This document shows, piece after piece, positions 27,216 to 36,609 of a stretch of 64,000 nt of DNA. The position numbers and the translations under genes were made by a program. Location of the stretch: contig MKST01000005.1 of NCBI GenBank assembly GCA_001897355.1, positions 158,787 to 222,786 on the forward strand, in the 5' to 3' direction. The stretch's first letter is position 1, and every line of letters begins with the position of its first letter. Under the pieces are notes generated by a model that worked only from the letters and a program-made list of their open reading frames with translations, made no database searches and had not been told where the DNA came from. The stretch comes from Solirubrobacterales bacterium 67-14 (GTDB lineage Bacteria > Actinomycetota > Thermoleophilia > Solirubrobacterales > 70-9).

Positions 27216-28472
27216 CTAAGCCCGGGTGAATCGCCGACCGGCTGTCGGAGAGATCTCCTCGTCGACCAGAACCTTGTCGTTCTCGGCCTTCTGCGAAGCC
27301 TCATGCTCCATCTTGGCGATCTTCTCCGGGGTCAGGTCACCGGCGTTCTCGTCCTCGATCTTCTTGACCCAGGCCTCGCCTTCGGCCGATTCCTTCTCGT
27401 CGAACTCGACCTGGCCGCCGCGGTCGAGCGAGAGGTCGATCTGCTCGAAGAGGGTCTCGACCAGTTCCGCGGTCGGAACCTTCTTGATCGCTTTGCCCTT
27501 GGCGAAGACGACGCCTTCGTTCTTGGCTCCGGCGATCCCGAAGTCGGCGCCCTTGGCCTCACCGATGCCGTTGACGGCACATCCCAGCACCGCCACCTCG
27601 ATCGGCTCCTCGTAGGTTTCGAGCCGCTGCTCGACCTCGGCCACGACTGCGTCCATGTCGAACTGGAGCCGGCCGCAGGTCGGGCAGGCGATCAGCACCG
27701 GACCCTTCTCGCGCAGTTTCAGCGCCTTGAGGATCTCCCAGGCGACCTTGACCTCTTCTTCGGCGTGGAAGGTGGAGAGGCTGATGCGGATCGTGTCGCC
27801 GATGTCGTCGGCGAGCAGGGCGCCGAGGCCGACCGCGCTCTTCAGCGAACCGGACCACTTGGTTCCCGCTTCGGTGATGCCGAGGTGGATCGGGTAAGGG
27901 ATCTTCTCGGAGAGCATGCGGTTGGCGGCGATCGTGTTCGGCACGTTGGTCGACTTGATCGAGACCTTGAAATTCGTGAAGTCGAGATCCTCCATCAGCG
28001 TCACGAACTCGACCGCGGCGGTGACCAGCGCCTCGACCGGGTTCTCGCGCTCGAGCGCATGGAGATGCTTCGGCAGCGAGCCGGAGTTGACCCCGATCCT
28101 CATCGGGGTGCCGCGCTCCTTGGCGAGGGCAGATACTTCTGCGACCTTTTCGCGGCCGCCGATGTTGCCGGGGTTGAGACGGATGCAGTCGGCGCCGGCT
28201 TCGATCGCCTTCAGGGCCAGGGTGTGGTTGAAGTGGATGTCGGCGATGATCGGGATCGGCGACTGCTTGACGATCGTCTTCAGCGCCTCGATGTCCTTGT
28301 CACGGGGAACCGCGACCCGCACGATGTCGGCACCCGCCTCCGCGACCTTGTTGATCTGCTCCATCGTCGCTTCGAGGTTGGCGGTCTCGGTCTTGGTCAT
28401 GGTCTGGACCGCGACGGGCGCCCCGCCACCGACCGGAACCCGGCCGACGAATATCTGTCTTTTCGATGCCAC
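27216..28472 (-). CDS. ispG: 4-hydroxy-3-methylbut-2-enyl diphosphate synthase (flavodoxin)
   Basis: A 418-aa [4Fe-4S] enzyme of the MEP isoprenoid pathway, reducing MEcPP to HMBPP. The TIM-barrel part shows ADIVRVAVPRDKDIEALK and RLNPGNIGG; the cluster ligands are in ACPTCGRLQFD and LGCAVNGIGEAKGADFGIAG. The C-terminus carries about 50 extra residues rich in Glu and Lys. The start is GTG. Dxr of the same pathway is encoded 4 kb upstream in the same direction, separated by the M50 protease, an acyl-CoA ligase and an unknown gene. Confidence 0.96.
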   Translation of the reverse strand: MASKRQIFVGRVPVGGGAPVAVQTMTKTETANLEATMEQINKVAEAGADIVRVAVPRDKDIEALKTIVKQSPIPIIADIHFNHTLALKAIEAGADCIRLNPGNIGGREKVAEVSALAKERGTPMRIGVNSGSLPKHLHALERENPVEALVTAAVEFVTLMEDLDFTNFKVSIKSTNVPNTIAANRMLSEKIPYPIHLGITEAGTKWSGSLKSAVGLGALLADDIGDTIRISLSTFHAEEEVKVAWEILKALKLREKGPVLIACPTCGRLQFDMDAVVAEVEQRLETYEEPIEVAVLGCAVNGIGEAKGADFGIAGAKNEGVVFAKGKAIKKVPTAELVETLFEQIDLSLDRGGQVEFDEKESAEGEAWVKKIEDENAGDLTPEKIAKMEHEASQKAENDKVLVDEEISPTAGRRFTRA

Positions 28473-28505
28473 TAGGGATGCAGGCTACCGGAGCAGCCTG
28501 CGGCG

Positions 28506-29555
28506 CTATCTGCCGGACCAGGCTTCCAGAACCCAGCCGAGATCCTCCGAGGAGGCAGCCGGATCGATGATCAGCTGCTTGGCGTCGGGCTCGAAGGCCT
28601 GGCCTCGGATCCGGCGGGCGGCCGAGCTGATTCCCCTTTCCAGGGCGCCTGGCTTGCGTTTCGGCAGGATGCCGCGGTCGATCCGTGCGTCCGCCTCGTG
28701 GATCAGGTCGAGACCGAGCGCGTTGCCGCCGTTGGCCCAGTCCATGCCGGTGTTGATCGCGGACTCGAAGTCGCCCAGGCCCAGTTCCGCGGCTGCCCTC
28801 AGGGCAATCGGGGCGACGGCGACCTGGGTGACCGCCAGCACCGGATAGACGACCGCCGCCTCGGAGCGAACCGGGTCGATCAGTCCCGGCCAGGCCCCAT
28901 CTTCGCGCTGCAGGGCGAGCAGGGCGCCGGCGAGCTGGTCGGCCGGCCCCCGGAGCTCGTCCTCCCCGGCCCGGACCAGTTGGACGAGCGCGTGGAGCAG
29001 GTGGAATTGGCCGGTCACGGGCACCGCGCTGCCGAGCCTCCGGGCGTGGACGTCCTTCGCCAATCCACCGGGACCCAGCCTGTTCTTCAGCTCGCCCTTG
29101 ACTTCGTTGATCAAGCCGGTCGACGGATCGCCGGTCAGGACCGCCGTTTCGGCCAGCCCGGAGGCCAGCCAGGCGATCTGCTCGGTGGGCACCTTCTCGA
29201 GGCCGCCGACGGTGGCCCGCCGGATCAGCCCGTCGATCTCCCCGATCGCTTCTCCACCGGCCCGGGATTCGGCCCAGAGCGCGAGGCCCAGTTCCCCGGC
29301 CGTAACCCCCGTCCCGCTCAGGTCGCCGAGGATCCTGGTTCTGAGCGCACCGGTCGAGAAGGGCTGGTCGGTCTCTGCCTCTTCGGCCCGGAGCAGCCCC
29401 AGCAATACGACGATCCCGGCCTGCAGCGCGGTCGCGGGCTCGGTCTCGTCCTCGACCCCCTCGATCCGGGCAGTCGCCCGAAAAAGCCCGCTGGCCACCT
29501 GCAGTTCAGGCAGCCGCTCAAGCGCGATTCTCTCCAGGGAGCGAGGTTCGATCAT
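28506..29555 (-). CDS. Hypothetical protein, possible alpha/alpha-toroid fold
   Basis: A 349-aa Ala/Leu-rich soluble protein I do not recognise. It is predicted all-helical with repeated hairpins, and an ALLALQREDGAWPGLIDP segment (about residues 215-232) recalls the QxxDGxW motifs of prenyltransferase/terpene-cyclase toroids and glycoside-processing barrels. No catalytic DxDD or DDxxD motif is seen. It lies between an acyl-CoA ligase (25 bp gap) and ispG (33 bp gap) on the same strand, so a role in lipid or isoprenoid metabolism is possible but unproven. Confidence 0.6.
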   Translation of the reverse strand: MIEPRSLERIALERLPELQVASGLFRATARIEGVEDETEPATALQAGIVVLLGLLRAEEAETDQPFSTGALRTRILGDLSGTGVTAGELGLALWAESRAGGEAIGEIDGLIRRATVGGLEKVPTEQIAWLASGLAETAVLTGDPSTGLINEVKGELKNRLGPGGLAKDVHARRLGSAVPVTGQFHLLHALVQLVRAGEDELRGPADQLAGALLALQREDGAWPGLIDPVRSEAAVVYPVLAVTQVAVAPIALRAAAELGLGDFESAINTGMDWANGGNALGLDLIHEADARIDRGILPKRKPGALERGISSAARRIRGQAFEPDAKQLIIDPAASSEDLGWVLEAWSGR

Positions 29556-29580
29556 CGAAACCGAGGATATAAGCGTTCGA

Positions 29581-31386
29581 CTACGAGTACAGGTCCTCGA
29601 TCTCGGTTTCGTACTTTTCGGCGATCGGCTTGCGTTTCAGCTTCATGGTCGGAGTCAGTTCATCCCCGCCGGGCAGCCACTCGCCGGGGATCAGTTTGAA
29701 CTTCTTGATCTGCTCGACCCGGGCCAATTTGCTGTTCGCCTCCTCGACCGCGGCCTGGATCGCCGCTTCGATCCGTTCGTCTCCGGCCAGGTCCTCGAAG
29801 GAGCCTTCGATCCCGTTCTGGCCGGCCCAGACCGGCGCGAAGTCGGGGTCGAGCACGATCAGGGCCACGTTGTAGGGACGCCCGTCACCGACCGTGACCG
29901 CCTGGTTGATCAGCGGTGAGGAGACCTTGATCTGCGCTTCGATGTTGGCCGGCGACATGTTCTTGCCGGCCGCGTTGATGATCAGCTCCTTCTTGCGGTC
30001 GAGGATGGTGATGTACCCCTCCTCGTCGATCTCGCCGATGTCACCGGTCAGCAGCCAGCCGTCGACGATCGTCTCGGCGGTCTTTTCCGGCTTGCCCCGG
30101 TACTCCTTCATCACGAAGGGGCTGCGGCAGAGCAGCTCGCCATCCTCGGCGACCCGCATCTCCACCCCGGGCACGGGCGGCCCGACCGTGCCGATCTTGA
30201 TCTTGGACGGCGGGTTGATCGAGATCACGCCGCAGGTCTCGGAGAGCCCCCAGAGCTCACCGACCGGGATCCCGATCGCGTGGAAGAACTCGAGCACCTC
30301 GATCGGGGTCGGCGCAGCACCGGCGCTCACCGCGAGCGCTTCGTCGAATCCGAGCGCCACCCTCAGGTTCGAGAAAAGTGCCTCGTCGGCCGCGGCCACC
30401 CCGGCCGCCAGTTCCTCGGGCACTTCTTCTCCGGCCTGCTCCAGGCGCACCTTCTGGATCGCGGCCTGGAGCCCCGCCTGGGCCTTTTTCCGTTGCTCGT
30501 CGGGCAGGCTCGCCAGGTTCGATTCGAGGCCGGCCTTGAGCTTCTCCCAGATCCGTGGCACGGCGAAGAACCAGGCCGGGCGGACCTTCGGGAGGAACTC
30601 GATGATCCGCTTCGGGTCCGGGCAGACGTGGACTTCGAGACCGTGCATCACGGGCGTGTAGTAGTTGGCGCCGCGTTCGGCGATGTGGGCGGCCGGCAGC
30701 CAGGAGATCACCCGGCCCGTCTCGGGGATCTCGAGCACCGAGTGCATGACGGTGGTCAGCATCGACATCAGGTTGCCCTGGGTCAGCAGCACGCCCTTGG
30801 GCGGCCCGGTGGTGCCGGAGGTGTAGATCAGGGTGAGCGGGTCGTCGAGCCCGACCTCGGCGGCAAGTGGGGCCGGGTCGAAGTCCGGGTCCATGGCTTC
30901 GAGCTCGGCCATGGTCATGTCACCGCCCTCGCCGCCGAGCACGATCACCCGCTCGAGGCCGGGCAGGTTCTTACGTGCTTCGAGCAGGTTCGGCAGATAG
31001 GCGGGCTCGGTGATGATCAGCCTGGTGCCGGAATCCTCGACCACGTACTCGATCTGGTCCGGTGCCAGGGTCTGGTAGATCGAGAAGGGCAGCGCCCCGA
31101 TCGAGACTGCGGCCAGGTCGATCGGGATGAACTCGGATCGGGCGCCGAGCAGCATGCCGACCCGGTCACCCCGGGCCACGCCGAGCGCGTTGAGGCCGCC
31201 GGCGATCGCCCGCACGCGCTTGTCGACGTCGTTCCAGGTCAGCTCGACGCCTTCTTCCTCGGACTTGATGGCCAGGCTCTCGCCCTTGCGGGCCACCGTG
31301 GCTTGAAAAGCCTCGTAGAGGTTCTTGAAATCCGGCTCGATTGCCGGACCGCCGTCGAACTCGGTCACCGTCACGGACGTCTGCAC
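29581..31386 (-). CDS. Long-chain fatty-acid-CoA ligase (AMP-forming)
   Basis: A 601-aa ANL-superfamily enzyme activating fatty acids with ATP and CoA. YTSGTTGPPKGV (P-loop), LWGLSETCGV (A5), LLTGDIGEIDEEGYI (A7) and DRKKELIINAAGKNMSP (A8) are intact. The layout is of the FadD15/eukaryote-like long-chain type with an extra helical insert after residue 290. GTG at 31386 is chosen because AAGGAGGA lies 5 nt before it; a GTG at 31410 has no such site. It starts downstream of the M50 protease gene after the two-hairpin element copy C. Confidence 0.92.
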   Translation of the reverse strand: MQTSVTVTEFDGGPAIEPDFKNLYEAFQATVARKGESLAIKSEEEGVELTWNDVDKRVRAIAGGLNALGVARGDRVGMLLGARSEFIPIDLAAVSIGALPFSIYQTLAPDQIEYVVEDSGTRLIITEPAYLPNLLEARKNLPGLERVIVLGGEGGDMTMAELEAMDPDFDPAPLAAEVGLDDPLTLIYTSGTTGPPKGVLLTQGNLMSMLTTVMHSVLEIPETGRVISWLPAAHIAERGANYYTPVMHGLEVHVCPDPKRIIEFLPKVRPAWFFAVPRIWEKLKAGLESNLASLPDEQRKKAQAGLQAAIQKVRLEQAGEEVPEELAAGVAAADEALFSNLRVALGFDEALAVSAGAAPTPIEVLEFFHAIGIPVGELWGLSETCGVISINPPSKIKIGTVGPPVPGVEMRVAEDGELLCRSPFVMKEYRGKPEKTAETIVDGWLLTGDIGEIDEEGYITILDRKKELIINAAGKNMSPANIEAQIKVSSPLINQAVTVGDGRPYNVALIVLDPDFAPVWAGQNGIEGSFEDLAGDERIEAAIQAAVEEANSKLARVEQIKKFKLIPGEWLPGGDELTPTMKLKRKPIAEKYETEIEDLYS

Positions 31387-31421
31387 CTGTTCCTCCTTCG
31401 CTCTCTCCACAATACCTGCAC

Positions 31422-31496
31422 GTCATCCGGTCTTCGCCGGATGACAACAGTAACCCGTCCGCCCACAGAACAAATGAATAGATGGGCGGACTCCGG
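31422..31496 (+). repeat. Two-hairpin intergenic element, copy C
   Basis: Hairpin 1 pairs GTCATCCGG (31422-31430) with CCGGATGAC (31437-31445) around TCTTCG. Hairpin 2 pairs GTCCGCCCA (31457-31465) with TGGGCGGAC (31483-31491) around the 17-nt loop CAGAACAAATGAATAGA, flanked by AACCC and TCCGG. It lies between the M50 protease stop and the ligase start, both on the minus strand. Confidence 0.7.
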
Positions 31497-31525
31497 CCGA
31501 GAAGCCTCGGACGAGGCTTGCGGCT

Positions 31526-32593
31526 CTACCTTACGTTGAAGCCTTCTCCCGTGAGGCGGCCGATGTCGTTGTTCAAGCCCAGCAGGAAGAGGCCGATGAC
31601 CAGGGCGAAGCCGATCAGGCCGGCTCTCTCCATGACCGCGAAGGGGACCGGGCGGCCTCGGAGCTTCTCGACGATGCTCCAGAAGATGTGGCCGCCGTCG
31701 AGGGGCAGGAACGGGAACAGGTTGATGATGCCCAGCGAGAGGCTGATCAGCGCGATCAGGGTCAGTGCCTCACGGGCCCCGACGTCGACCGCCTGCCGGG
31801 TCACCTCGTAGCTGCCGACCACCCCTGACAGCTGGTCGCGCTGCTGCTTCTCGTACAGGTGCGAGAGCGCGCTGACCGTGCTGTGGGTGACGAACCACAT
31901 GTAGTCGACCGAGATCCGGGCCGCTTCGAGCGGTCCCGGGTTGGCGTCTTCGAGGCCGAAGGCGAAGCCGAGGCGGCTGCGATCGACCGAGGCGTCGTAG
32001 ACCGGGGTGATCTCGAGCGTCTTCTTCTGCCCGTCCCTGACCACCACGACCCGGGCGGGATTCGCCGCCTTGCAGCCGTCGGTCTGTTTTCCCTGGCAGT
32101 GGTGGGAGGCGATCTGGTCGGCGATCTTCTCCTGGCTGCCGCTGACTCCGTCGACCGAGACGATCCGGTCACCGGCCTGGAGCTTCGCGGCGGCGGGGCT
32201 GCCGGGCTGGATCTGTTCGACGTCCTGGCTCGGCTGCTGGATCCCGAAGGCCAGCACCCAAAGGATGAGGAAGGCGATCAGGATGTTCACCGCCGGACCG
32301 GCGCCGATCACCACGATCCGCTTCCAGACCGGCTGGTTGTAGTAACCGCGCGCGGCCACCTCCGGCGGCAGTTCCTCGTCCGGGTTCATGCCGGTGATCC
32401 GCACGAACCCGCCCAGCGGGATCGCGCCGATGCCGTACTCGGTCTCGCCCCGCTTGATCGAGACCAGCTTCGGCGGGAAGAAGAGGAAGAACCGTTCCAC
32501 TCGCATGCCGACCGCTTTGGCGGCGACGAAGTGCCCGGCCTCGTGGAGGACGATCAGGGCACTGAAAGCGAGGAATGCGATCAGGAAGCTCAA
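31526..32593 (-). CDS. rseP: Site-2 metalloprotease, M50 family (RseP/Rip1-like)
   Basis: A 355-aa intramembrane zinc protease that cuts membrane-held substrates such as anti-sigma factors. The zinc motif HEAGH (residues 17-21) is in the first helix, a PDZ domain with QIQPGSPAAAKLQAGDRIVS lies at about 125-215, and the third zinc ligand is in LFPFLPLDGGHIF near the C-terminus. TTG is the only reasonable start. The dxr-rseP order is widespread. In mycobacteria Rip1 releases RskA and related anti-sigma factors, of interest given the RskA-like protein at 19.5 kb. Confidence 0.92.
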   Translation of the reverse strand: MSFLIAFLAFSALIVLHEAGHFVAAKAVGMRVERFFLFFPPKLVSIKRGETEYGIGAIPLGGFVRITGMNPDEELPPEVAARGYYNQPVWKRIVVIGAGPAVNILIAFLILWVLAFGIQQPSQDVEQIQPGSPAAAKLQAGDRIVSVDGVSGSQEKIADQIASHHCQGKQTDGCKAANPARVVVVRDGQKKTLEITPVYDASVDRSRLGFAFGLEDANPGPLEAARISVDYMWFVTHSTVSALSHLYEKQQRDQLSGVVGSYEVTRQAVDVGAREALTLIALISLSLGIINLFPFLPLDGGHIFWSIVEKLRGRPVPFAVMERAGLIGFALVIGLFLLGLNNDIGRLTGEGFNVR

Positions 32594-32636
32594 GGTGAAT
32601 GTCTGGTTCGGGCCGGCCCCGGTCGGTCGGCAGGGT

Positions 32637-33785
32637 TCAGGTCAGACCGTTGATGATCTCAGAAGCGCGCTCCCGGCTCGCTTCGTCGACCGCAAAAAGC
32701 TCGTCAAAACCCTTGGCGGGGCCGCTTCCCACGTCTTCCAGGGTCTGCTCGATCACCCGGGCGATCTCGCTGAACCGCATCTTCCCGTTGAGGAAGGCGG
32801 CGACCGCGACCTCGTCGGAAGCGTTGAGGACACAAGGTGAGATGCCACCCTCCTCTCCCGCTTCTCGGGCCAGGGCCAGGCAGCGGAAGGTGCCCGGATC
32901 CGGCTCCTCGAAATCGAGCCGTCCGAGCTTGGCGAGGTCGAGGCGCTCGGTCGAGAGCGCGACCCGTTCCGGCCAGGTCAGGGCCAGGGCGATCGGCACC
33001 CGCATGTCGGGACAGCCGAGATGGGCCAGGGTCGAGCCGTCGTGGAGGTCGATCATCGAATGGACGATCGACTGTGGATGGACGACCACCTCGATCTGGT
33101 CGTAGGGAAGCCCGAAGAGGAGATGGGCTTCGATCATCTCGAAACCCTTGTTCATCAGGGTCGCCGAGTCGATCGTGATCCTTCCCCCCATCGCCCAGGT
33201 GGGATGGGCGAGCGCTTCCTCGATCGTCACCCCTTCGAGGTCGGTGCGGCCGCGGAAGGGGCCGCCGGAGGCGGTCAGGACGATGCGGGAAAGCGAATCC
33301 CCGCCCTCCCTTTCGATCAGCTGGAAGATCGCCGAGTGTTCCGAGTCGACCGGCAGCAGGCGGGCACCGGTCGCGGCAGCCAACTCGGTGACCAGTTCAC
33401 CGCCGATCACGAGGCTTTCCTTGTTGGCCAGGGCCACGTCGATGCCCTGGCTCAGGGAAGCGATGGTCGGGCCCAGGCCGGCGGCGCCGACGACCCCGTT
33501 CAGCACCATGTCCGGGCCGGTGGCGCCGATCAGCTCGACCACTCCCTCCGGACCGGAAAGCACCGTCCCGTCGAAGCTCGCGGATGCCGCCGCCGCGGCG
33601 TCGGGGTCAGCCACGGCAATCGTCTCGATCCCGAACCCGCGCGCCTGGGCGACCGCGGTTTGCCAGTCCCGGCCGACCGCCAAGCCGGCAGCCTCGAGCT
33701 CGGGGCGCTCGGCGATCACTTCGAGCGCCTGGGTGCCGATCGAGCCGGTGGAACCGAGGACGAGGATTCGCTTGCTAGAAGGCAT
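32637..33785 (-). CDS. dxr: 1-deoxy-D-xylulose-5-phosphate reductoisomerase
   Basis: A 382-aa enzyme catalysing the second MEP-pathway step, DXP to MEP, with NADPH and a divalent metal; the target of fosmidomycin. LGSTGSIGTQALEV (NADPH site, residues 8-21), LANKESLVIGG, LPVDSEHSAIFQ and TASGGPFRGR (metal and substrate site) and HPTWAMGGRITIDSAT are all present. It sits 3 bp from cdsA and 43 bp before the M50 gene in the conserved frr-uppS-cdsA-dxr-rseP order. Confidence 0.97.
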   Translation of the reverse strand: MPSSKRILVLGSTGSIGTQALEVIAERPELEAAGLAVGRDWQTAVAQARGFGIETIAVADPDAAAAASASFDGTVLSGPEGVVELIGATGPDMVLNGVVGAAGLGPTIASLSQGIDVALANKESLVIGGELVTELAAATGARLLPVDSEHSAIFQLIEREGGDSLSRIVLTASGGPFRGRTDLEGVTIEEALAHPTWAMGGRITIDSATLMNKGFEMIEAHLLFGLPYDQIEVVVHPQSIVHSMIDLHDGSTLAHLGCPDMRVPIALALTWPERVALSTERLDLAKLGRLDFEEPDPGTFRCLALAREAGEEGGISPCVLNASDEVAVAAFLNGKMRFSEIARVIEQTLEDVGSGPAKGFDELFAVDEASRERASEIINGLT

Positions 33786-33788
33786 CGG

Positions 33789-34583
33789 TCAGTAGACCAG
33801 GGCCACGGAAACGTAGTAGCCGACCACGATCGTGAACAGCACGGCGTCGATCCGGTCGAGCAGCCCGCCGTGGGGCCCGAAGAGGCGGCCGGTGTCCTTG
33901 GTGTCCAGATCCCGCTTGATCATCGATTCGAACAGGTCGCCGATCGGTGCTACCGCGGCGACCGCGGCGCCCAGGATCAGCGCGTCGGCCCCGGAGAGCC
34001 AGTCCTGGTAGAGCCCCGCGCACCAGACGCCGAGCATGCCGATCAGAAACCCGCCGATCAGGCCCTCGATCGTCTTGTTCGGAGAGAGGTTCGGCGCGAA
34101 CTTGTGGGCGCCGAACATCCGGCCGACGGCGTAGGCGCCGGTGTCACAGGCAAAGGTGCCGACCAGCACGTCGACGACCAGGGCGGCACCGTGGTCCGGC
34201 AGTTCGCGGAGCAGCACCGCGTGGGACAGGGCCAGGCCGATCCAGTAGATGCCGAGCACGGTGACCGCGACCGACCCGGTGACCCCGGTCCGGTCTTTGC
34301 GGCGGGCCGCGCCGAAGAAGATCAGCAGGAAGGGAAGCGCCAGGAACATCAGGACGTTGAACTCGGTTCCCAGCCAGGCCGAAGCGACGATGCCGACCAA
34401 AGACAGGTAGGCCGGGATCTGGAAAGGCCGGTAGTCCTCGGCCATCAGGAAGAACTCGCGCAGGCCGAGGCAACCGAAGACGGCGAGCGCCGCCGCGAAC
34501 CAGGGCCCGCCGACCACGATGATCGCGATCACCACGATGATCCACGGGATCGCGACCAGGATGCGCTTGGTCGTTTCGCCCAT
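33789..34583 (-). CDS. cdsA: Phosphatidate cytidylyltransferase
   Basis: A 264-aa polytopic membrane enzyme making CDP-diacylglycerol from phosphatidate and CTP, which supplies the pgsA product at 24 kb. The C-terminal CDS signature is seen from LSPNKTIEGLIGGF through GDLFESMIKRDLDTKD to HGGLLDRIDAV. About seven helices are predicted. It overlaps uppS by 1 nt. Confidence 0.95.
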   Translation of the reverse strand: MGETTKRILVAIPWIIVVIAIIVVGGPWFAAALAVFGCLGLREFFLMAEDYRPFQIPAYLSLVGIVASAWLGTEFNVLMFLALPFLLIFFGAARRKDRTGVTGSVAVTVLGIYWIGLALSHAVLLRELPDHGAALVVDVLVGTFACDTGAYAVGRMFGAHKFAPNLSPNKTIEGLIGGFLIGMLGVWCAGLYQDWLSGADALILGAAVAAVAPIGDLFESMIKRDLDTKDTGRLFGPHGGLLDRIDAVLFTIVVGYYVSVALVY

Positions 34584-35266
34584 CAGGCCGGCTCCCTGGT
34601 GCCGAAGCGGCGCTGCCGGTTGCCGTACTCCTCGAGCGAGGAAGCAAAAGCCTCACGAGTGAAGTCGGGCCAGAGCTCGTCACGGAAGACGAACTCCGAG
34701 TAGGCGCACTGCCAGAGCAGGTAGTTGGAGATCCGCTGCTCTCCGCTGGTCCGGATCAGCAGCTCGGGGTCATGCATCTCCGGCGCGTAGAGGCACTGCT
34801 GGAACTCCTCTTCGGTGGTTCCCTCGAAGCGGCGGGCGGCATCGACGATCTCGGCCCGGCCGCCGTAGTTGAAAGCGATGAAGAAAGTGATCTCGCGGTT
34901 GCCGTCGGTCAGCGCCTCGGCTTCTTCCATCTGCCGCTGCAGCTTCTCCGAAACCCCTTCGCGGCGGCCGATGAACCGCATCCGCACCCCTTCCTCGTGC
35001 AGCTCGGGGGATTCGCTCACGATCCGCTGGGAGAACATCTCCATCAGGGCGGACACTTCCTCAGGCGAGCGGGACCAGTTCTCGGTCGAGAACGAGAAGA
35101 CGGTGAGTTCCTTGATGCCGAACTCGACCGCGTCACGCAGGCGGGCCTTGACGACATCGGCGCCGGCCTGATGGCCTTCCTTGACCGGCAGTCCGCGGCT
35201 CTGGGCCCAGCGCCCGTTGCCGTCGGTGATGATGGCTACGTATTTAGGTCCCGTCGGTGCGGTCAC
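34583..35266 (-). CDS. uppS: Isoprenyl (undecaprenyl-type) diphosphate synthase
   Basis: A 227-aa cis-prenyltransferase that builds the polyprenyl carrier for wall synthesis from isoprenoid units. The catalytic Asp is in IITDGNGRWA (residues 12-21, with TDG where many enzymes have MDG), followed by KEGHQAGADVV, FSFSTENWSR, FIAFNYGGRAEIVDA and LIRTSGEQRISNYLLWQ. The chain length of its product cannot be read. It overlaps frr by 4 bp. Confidence 0.95.
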   Translation of the reverse strand: MTAPTGPKYVAIITDGNGRWAQSRGLPVKEGHQAGADVVKARLRDAVEFGIKELTVFSFSTENWSRSPEEVSALMEMFSQRIVSESPELHEEGVRMRFIGRREGVSEKLQRQMEEAEALTDGNREITFFIAFNYGGRAEIVDAARRFEGTTEEEFQQCLYAPEMHDPELLIRTSGEQRISNYLLWQCAYSEFVFRDELWPDFTREAFASSLEEYGNRQRRFGTREPA

Positions 35267-35820
35267 ACCTCGAGGATCTCTTCTTCCTTGCCCTTCAGCA
35301 TGGAATCGATCTCCGCGATGGCGGCGTCGGTCTCCTTCTGGAGCGCTTCCTCGCCGCGTCGTTCGTCGTCCTCCCCGACTTCGCCTTCCTTCTTCAACTC
35401 GCGCAGGTCGGCCATCACGTCGCGACGCACGTTGCGGACCGCGACCCGGCCATCTTCGGCGACCCCGTGGACGACCTTGACCATCTCCTTGCGGCGTTCC
35501 TCGGTCAGGTCGGGGATCTGCAGGCGGATCACGTTGCCGTCGTTGGACGGGGTGAGCCCGACGTCGGATTCCTGGATCGCCTTCTCGATCAGACCCAACG
35601 CGCCCTTGTCATACGGAGTGACGGTCAGCAGCCGAGCCTCGCTGGCGGCGATGTTCGCCAGCTGGTTCAGCGGGGTCGCCGCGCCGTAATAGTCGACCAC
35701 GATGCGGTCGAGCAGATGGGGCGTGGCGCGGCCGGTACGGACCGTGGCGAACTCGCCACGCGTCGATTCGACGGACTTGGCCATCCGGTCCTTGGCGTCT
35801 GAAAGCAGGTCGTCGATCAA
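35263..35820 (-). CDS. frr: Ribosome recycling factor
   Basis: A 185-aa protein that splits post-termination ribosomes with EF-G. The long three-helix bundle domain has RTGRATPHLLDRIVVDYYG and PDLTEERRKEMVKVVHGVAEDG, and the small domain TPLNQLANIAASEARLLTVTPYD lies between. It sits between pyrH (18 bp) and uppS (overlap), the usual order. Nothing unusual. Confidence 0.97.
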   Translation of the reverse strand: MIDDLLSDAKDRMAKSVESTRGEFATVRTGRATPHLLDRIVVDYYGAATPLNQLANIAASEARLLTVTPYDKGALGLIEKAIQESDVGLTPSNDGNVIRLQIPDLTEERRKEMVKVVHGVAEDGRVAVRNVRRDVMADLRELKKEGEVGEDDERRGEEALQKETDAAIAEIDSMLKGKEEEILEV

Positions 35821-35838
35821 AGTTCCTCCTCGGCGGGA

Positions 35839-36579
35839 TCAGTTAGCGGCGACCCTGGAGCAGACCAGCGTGCCCACTTTCTCGCCGGAGACGATCCTAT
35901 CCATATTGACCTCCTCGGCCATGTTGAATACGTAGATCGGCAGGTCGTTGTCCATGCAGAGACTGAGGGCGGTCGAATCCATCACCTTCAAACCCCTTTC
36001 GATCGCCTCGCGATGGGTGATCTCGGGGATGAACTTCGCCTCGGGATTGGTCGCCGGATCGCTGTCGTAGACCCCTTCGACCCCGTTCTTGGCCATCAGG
36101 ATCGCCTCGGCGTGGATCTCCAGGGCACGGAGGGCAGCCGCCGTGTCGGTCGTGAAGAAGGGGTTGCCGGTGCCGGCGGCAAAGATGCAGATCCGGCCCT
36201 TTTCCAGGTGCCGTACGGCCCGGCGTCGGATGTAGGGCTCGGCGACTTCCTTGACGTCGATCGCCGAGATGACCCGGGTGAAGTGGCCGTGCTTCTCCAG
36301 TACGTCCTGGAGGGTCAAGGCGTTGAGCACGGTGGCCAGCATGCCCATGTAGTCACCGGTCGCCCGGTCCATGCCCTGGGCGGCCCCGTCGACGCCGCGA
36401 TAGATGTTGCCGGCCCCGACGACGATCGCGACCTCGACGCCGCGGTCACGGATGATGCCGATCTGCCGGGCGATCCGCTCCACCTCCTGGGGATCGGTCC
36501 CGAAATCCAGCTTGCCCATCAGGGCCTCGCCGGACAGCTTCAGCATTATCCGCTTGAACCGCGGCTCCGAGTCGCTCAT
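35839..36579 (-). CDS. pyrH: UMP kinase
   Basis: A 246-aa amino-acid-kinase-fold enzyme converting UMP to UDP with [14 protein letters not shown] (residues 12-22), [42 protein letters not shown] and [12 protein letters not shown] are diagnostic. It starts 31 bp after tsf and leads into frr, as in most bacteria. Confidence 0.97.
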   Translation of the reverse strand: MSDSEPRFKRIMLKLSGEALMGKLDFGTDPQEVERIARQIGIIRDRGVEVAIVVGAGNIYRGVDGAAQGMDRATGDYMGMLATVLNALTLQDVLEKHGHFTRVISAIDVKEVAEPYIRRRAVRHLEKGRICIFAAGTGNPFFTTDTAAALRALEIHAEAILMAKNGVEGVYDSDPATNPEAKFIPEITHREAIERGLKVMDSTALSLCMDNDLPIYVFNMAEEVNMDRIVSGEKVGTLVCSRVAAN

Positions 36580-36609
36580 TCCGTCAGGGAAAATACCGCC
36601 TGTTCGCGG

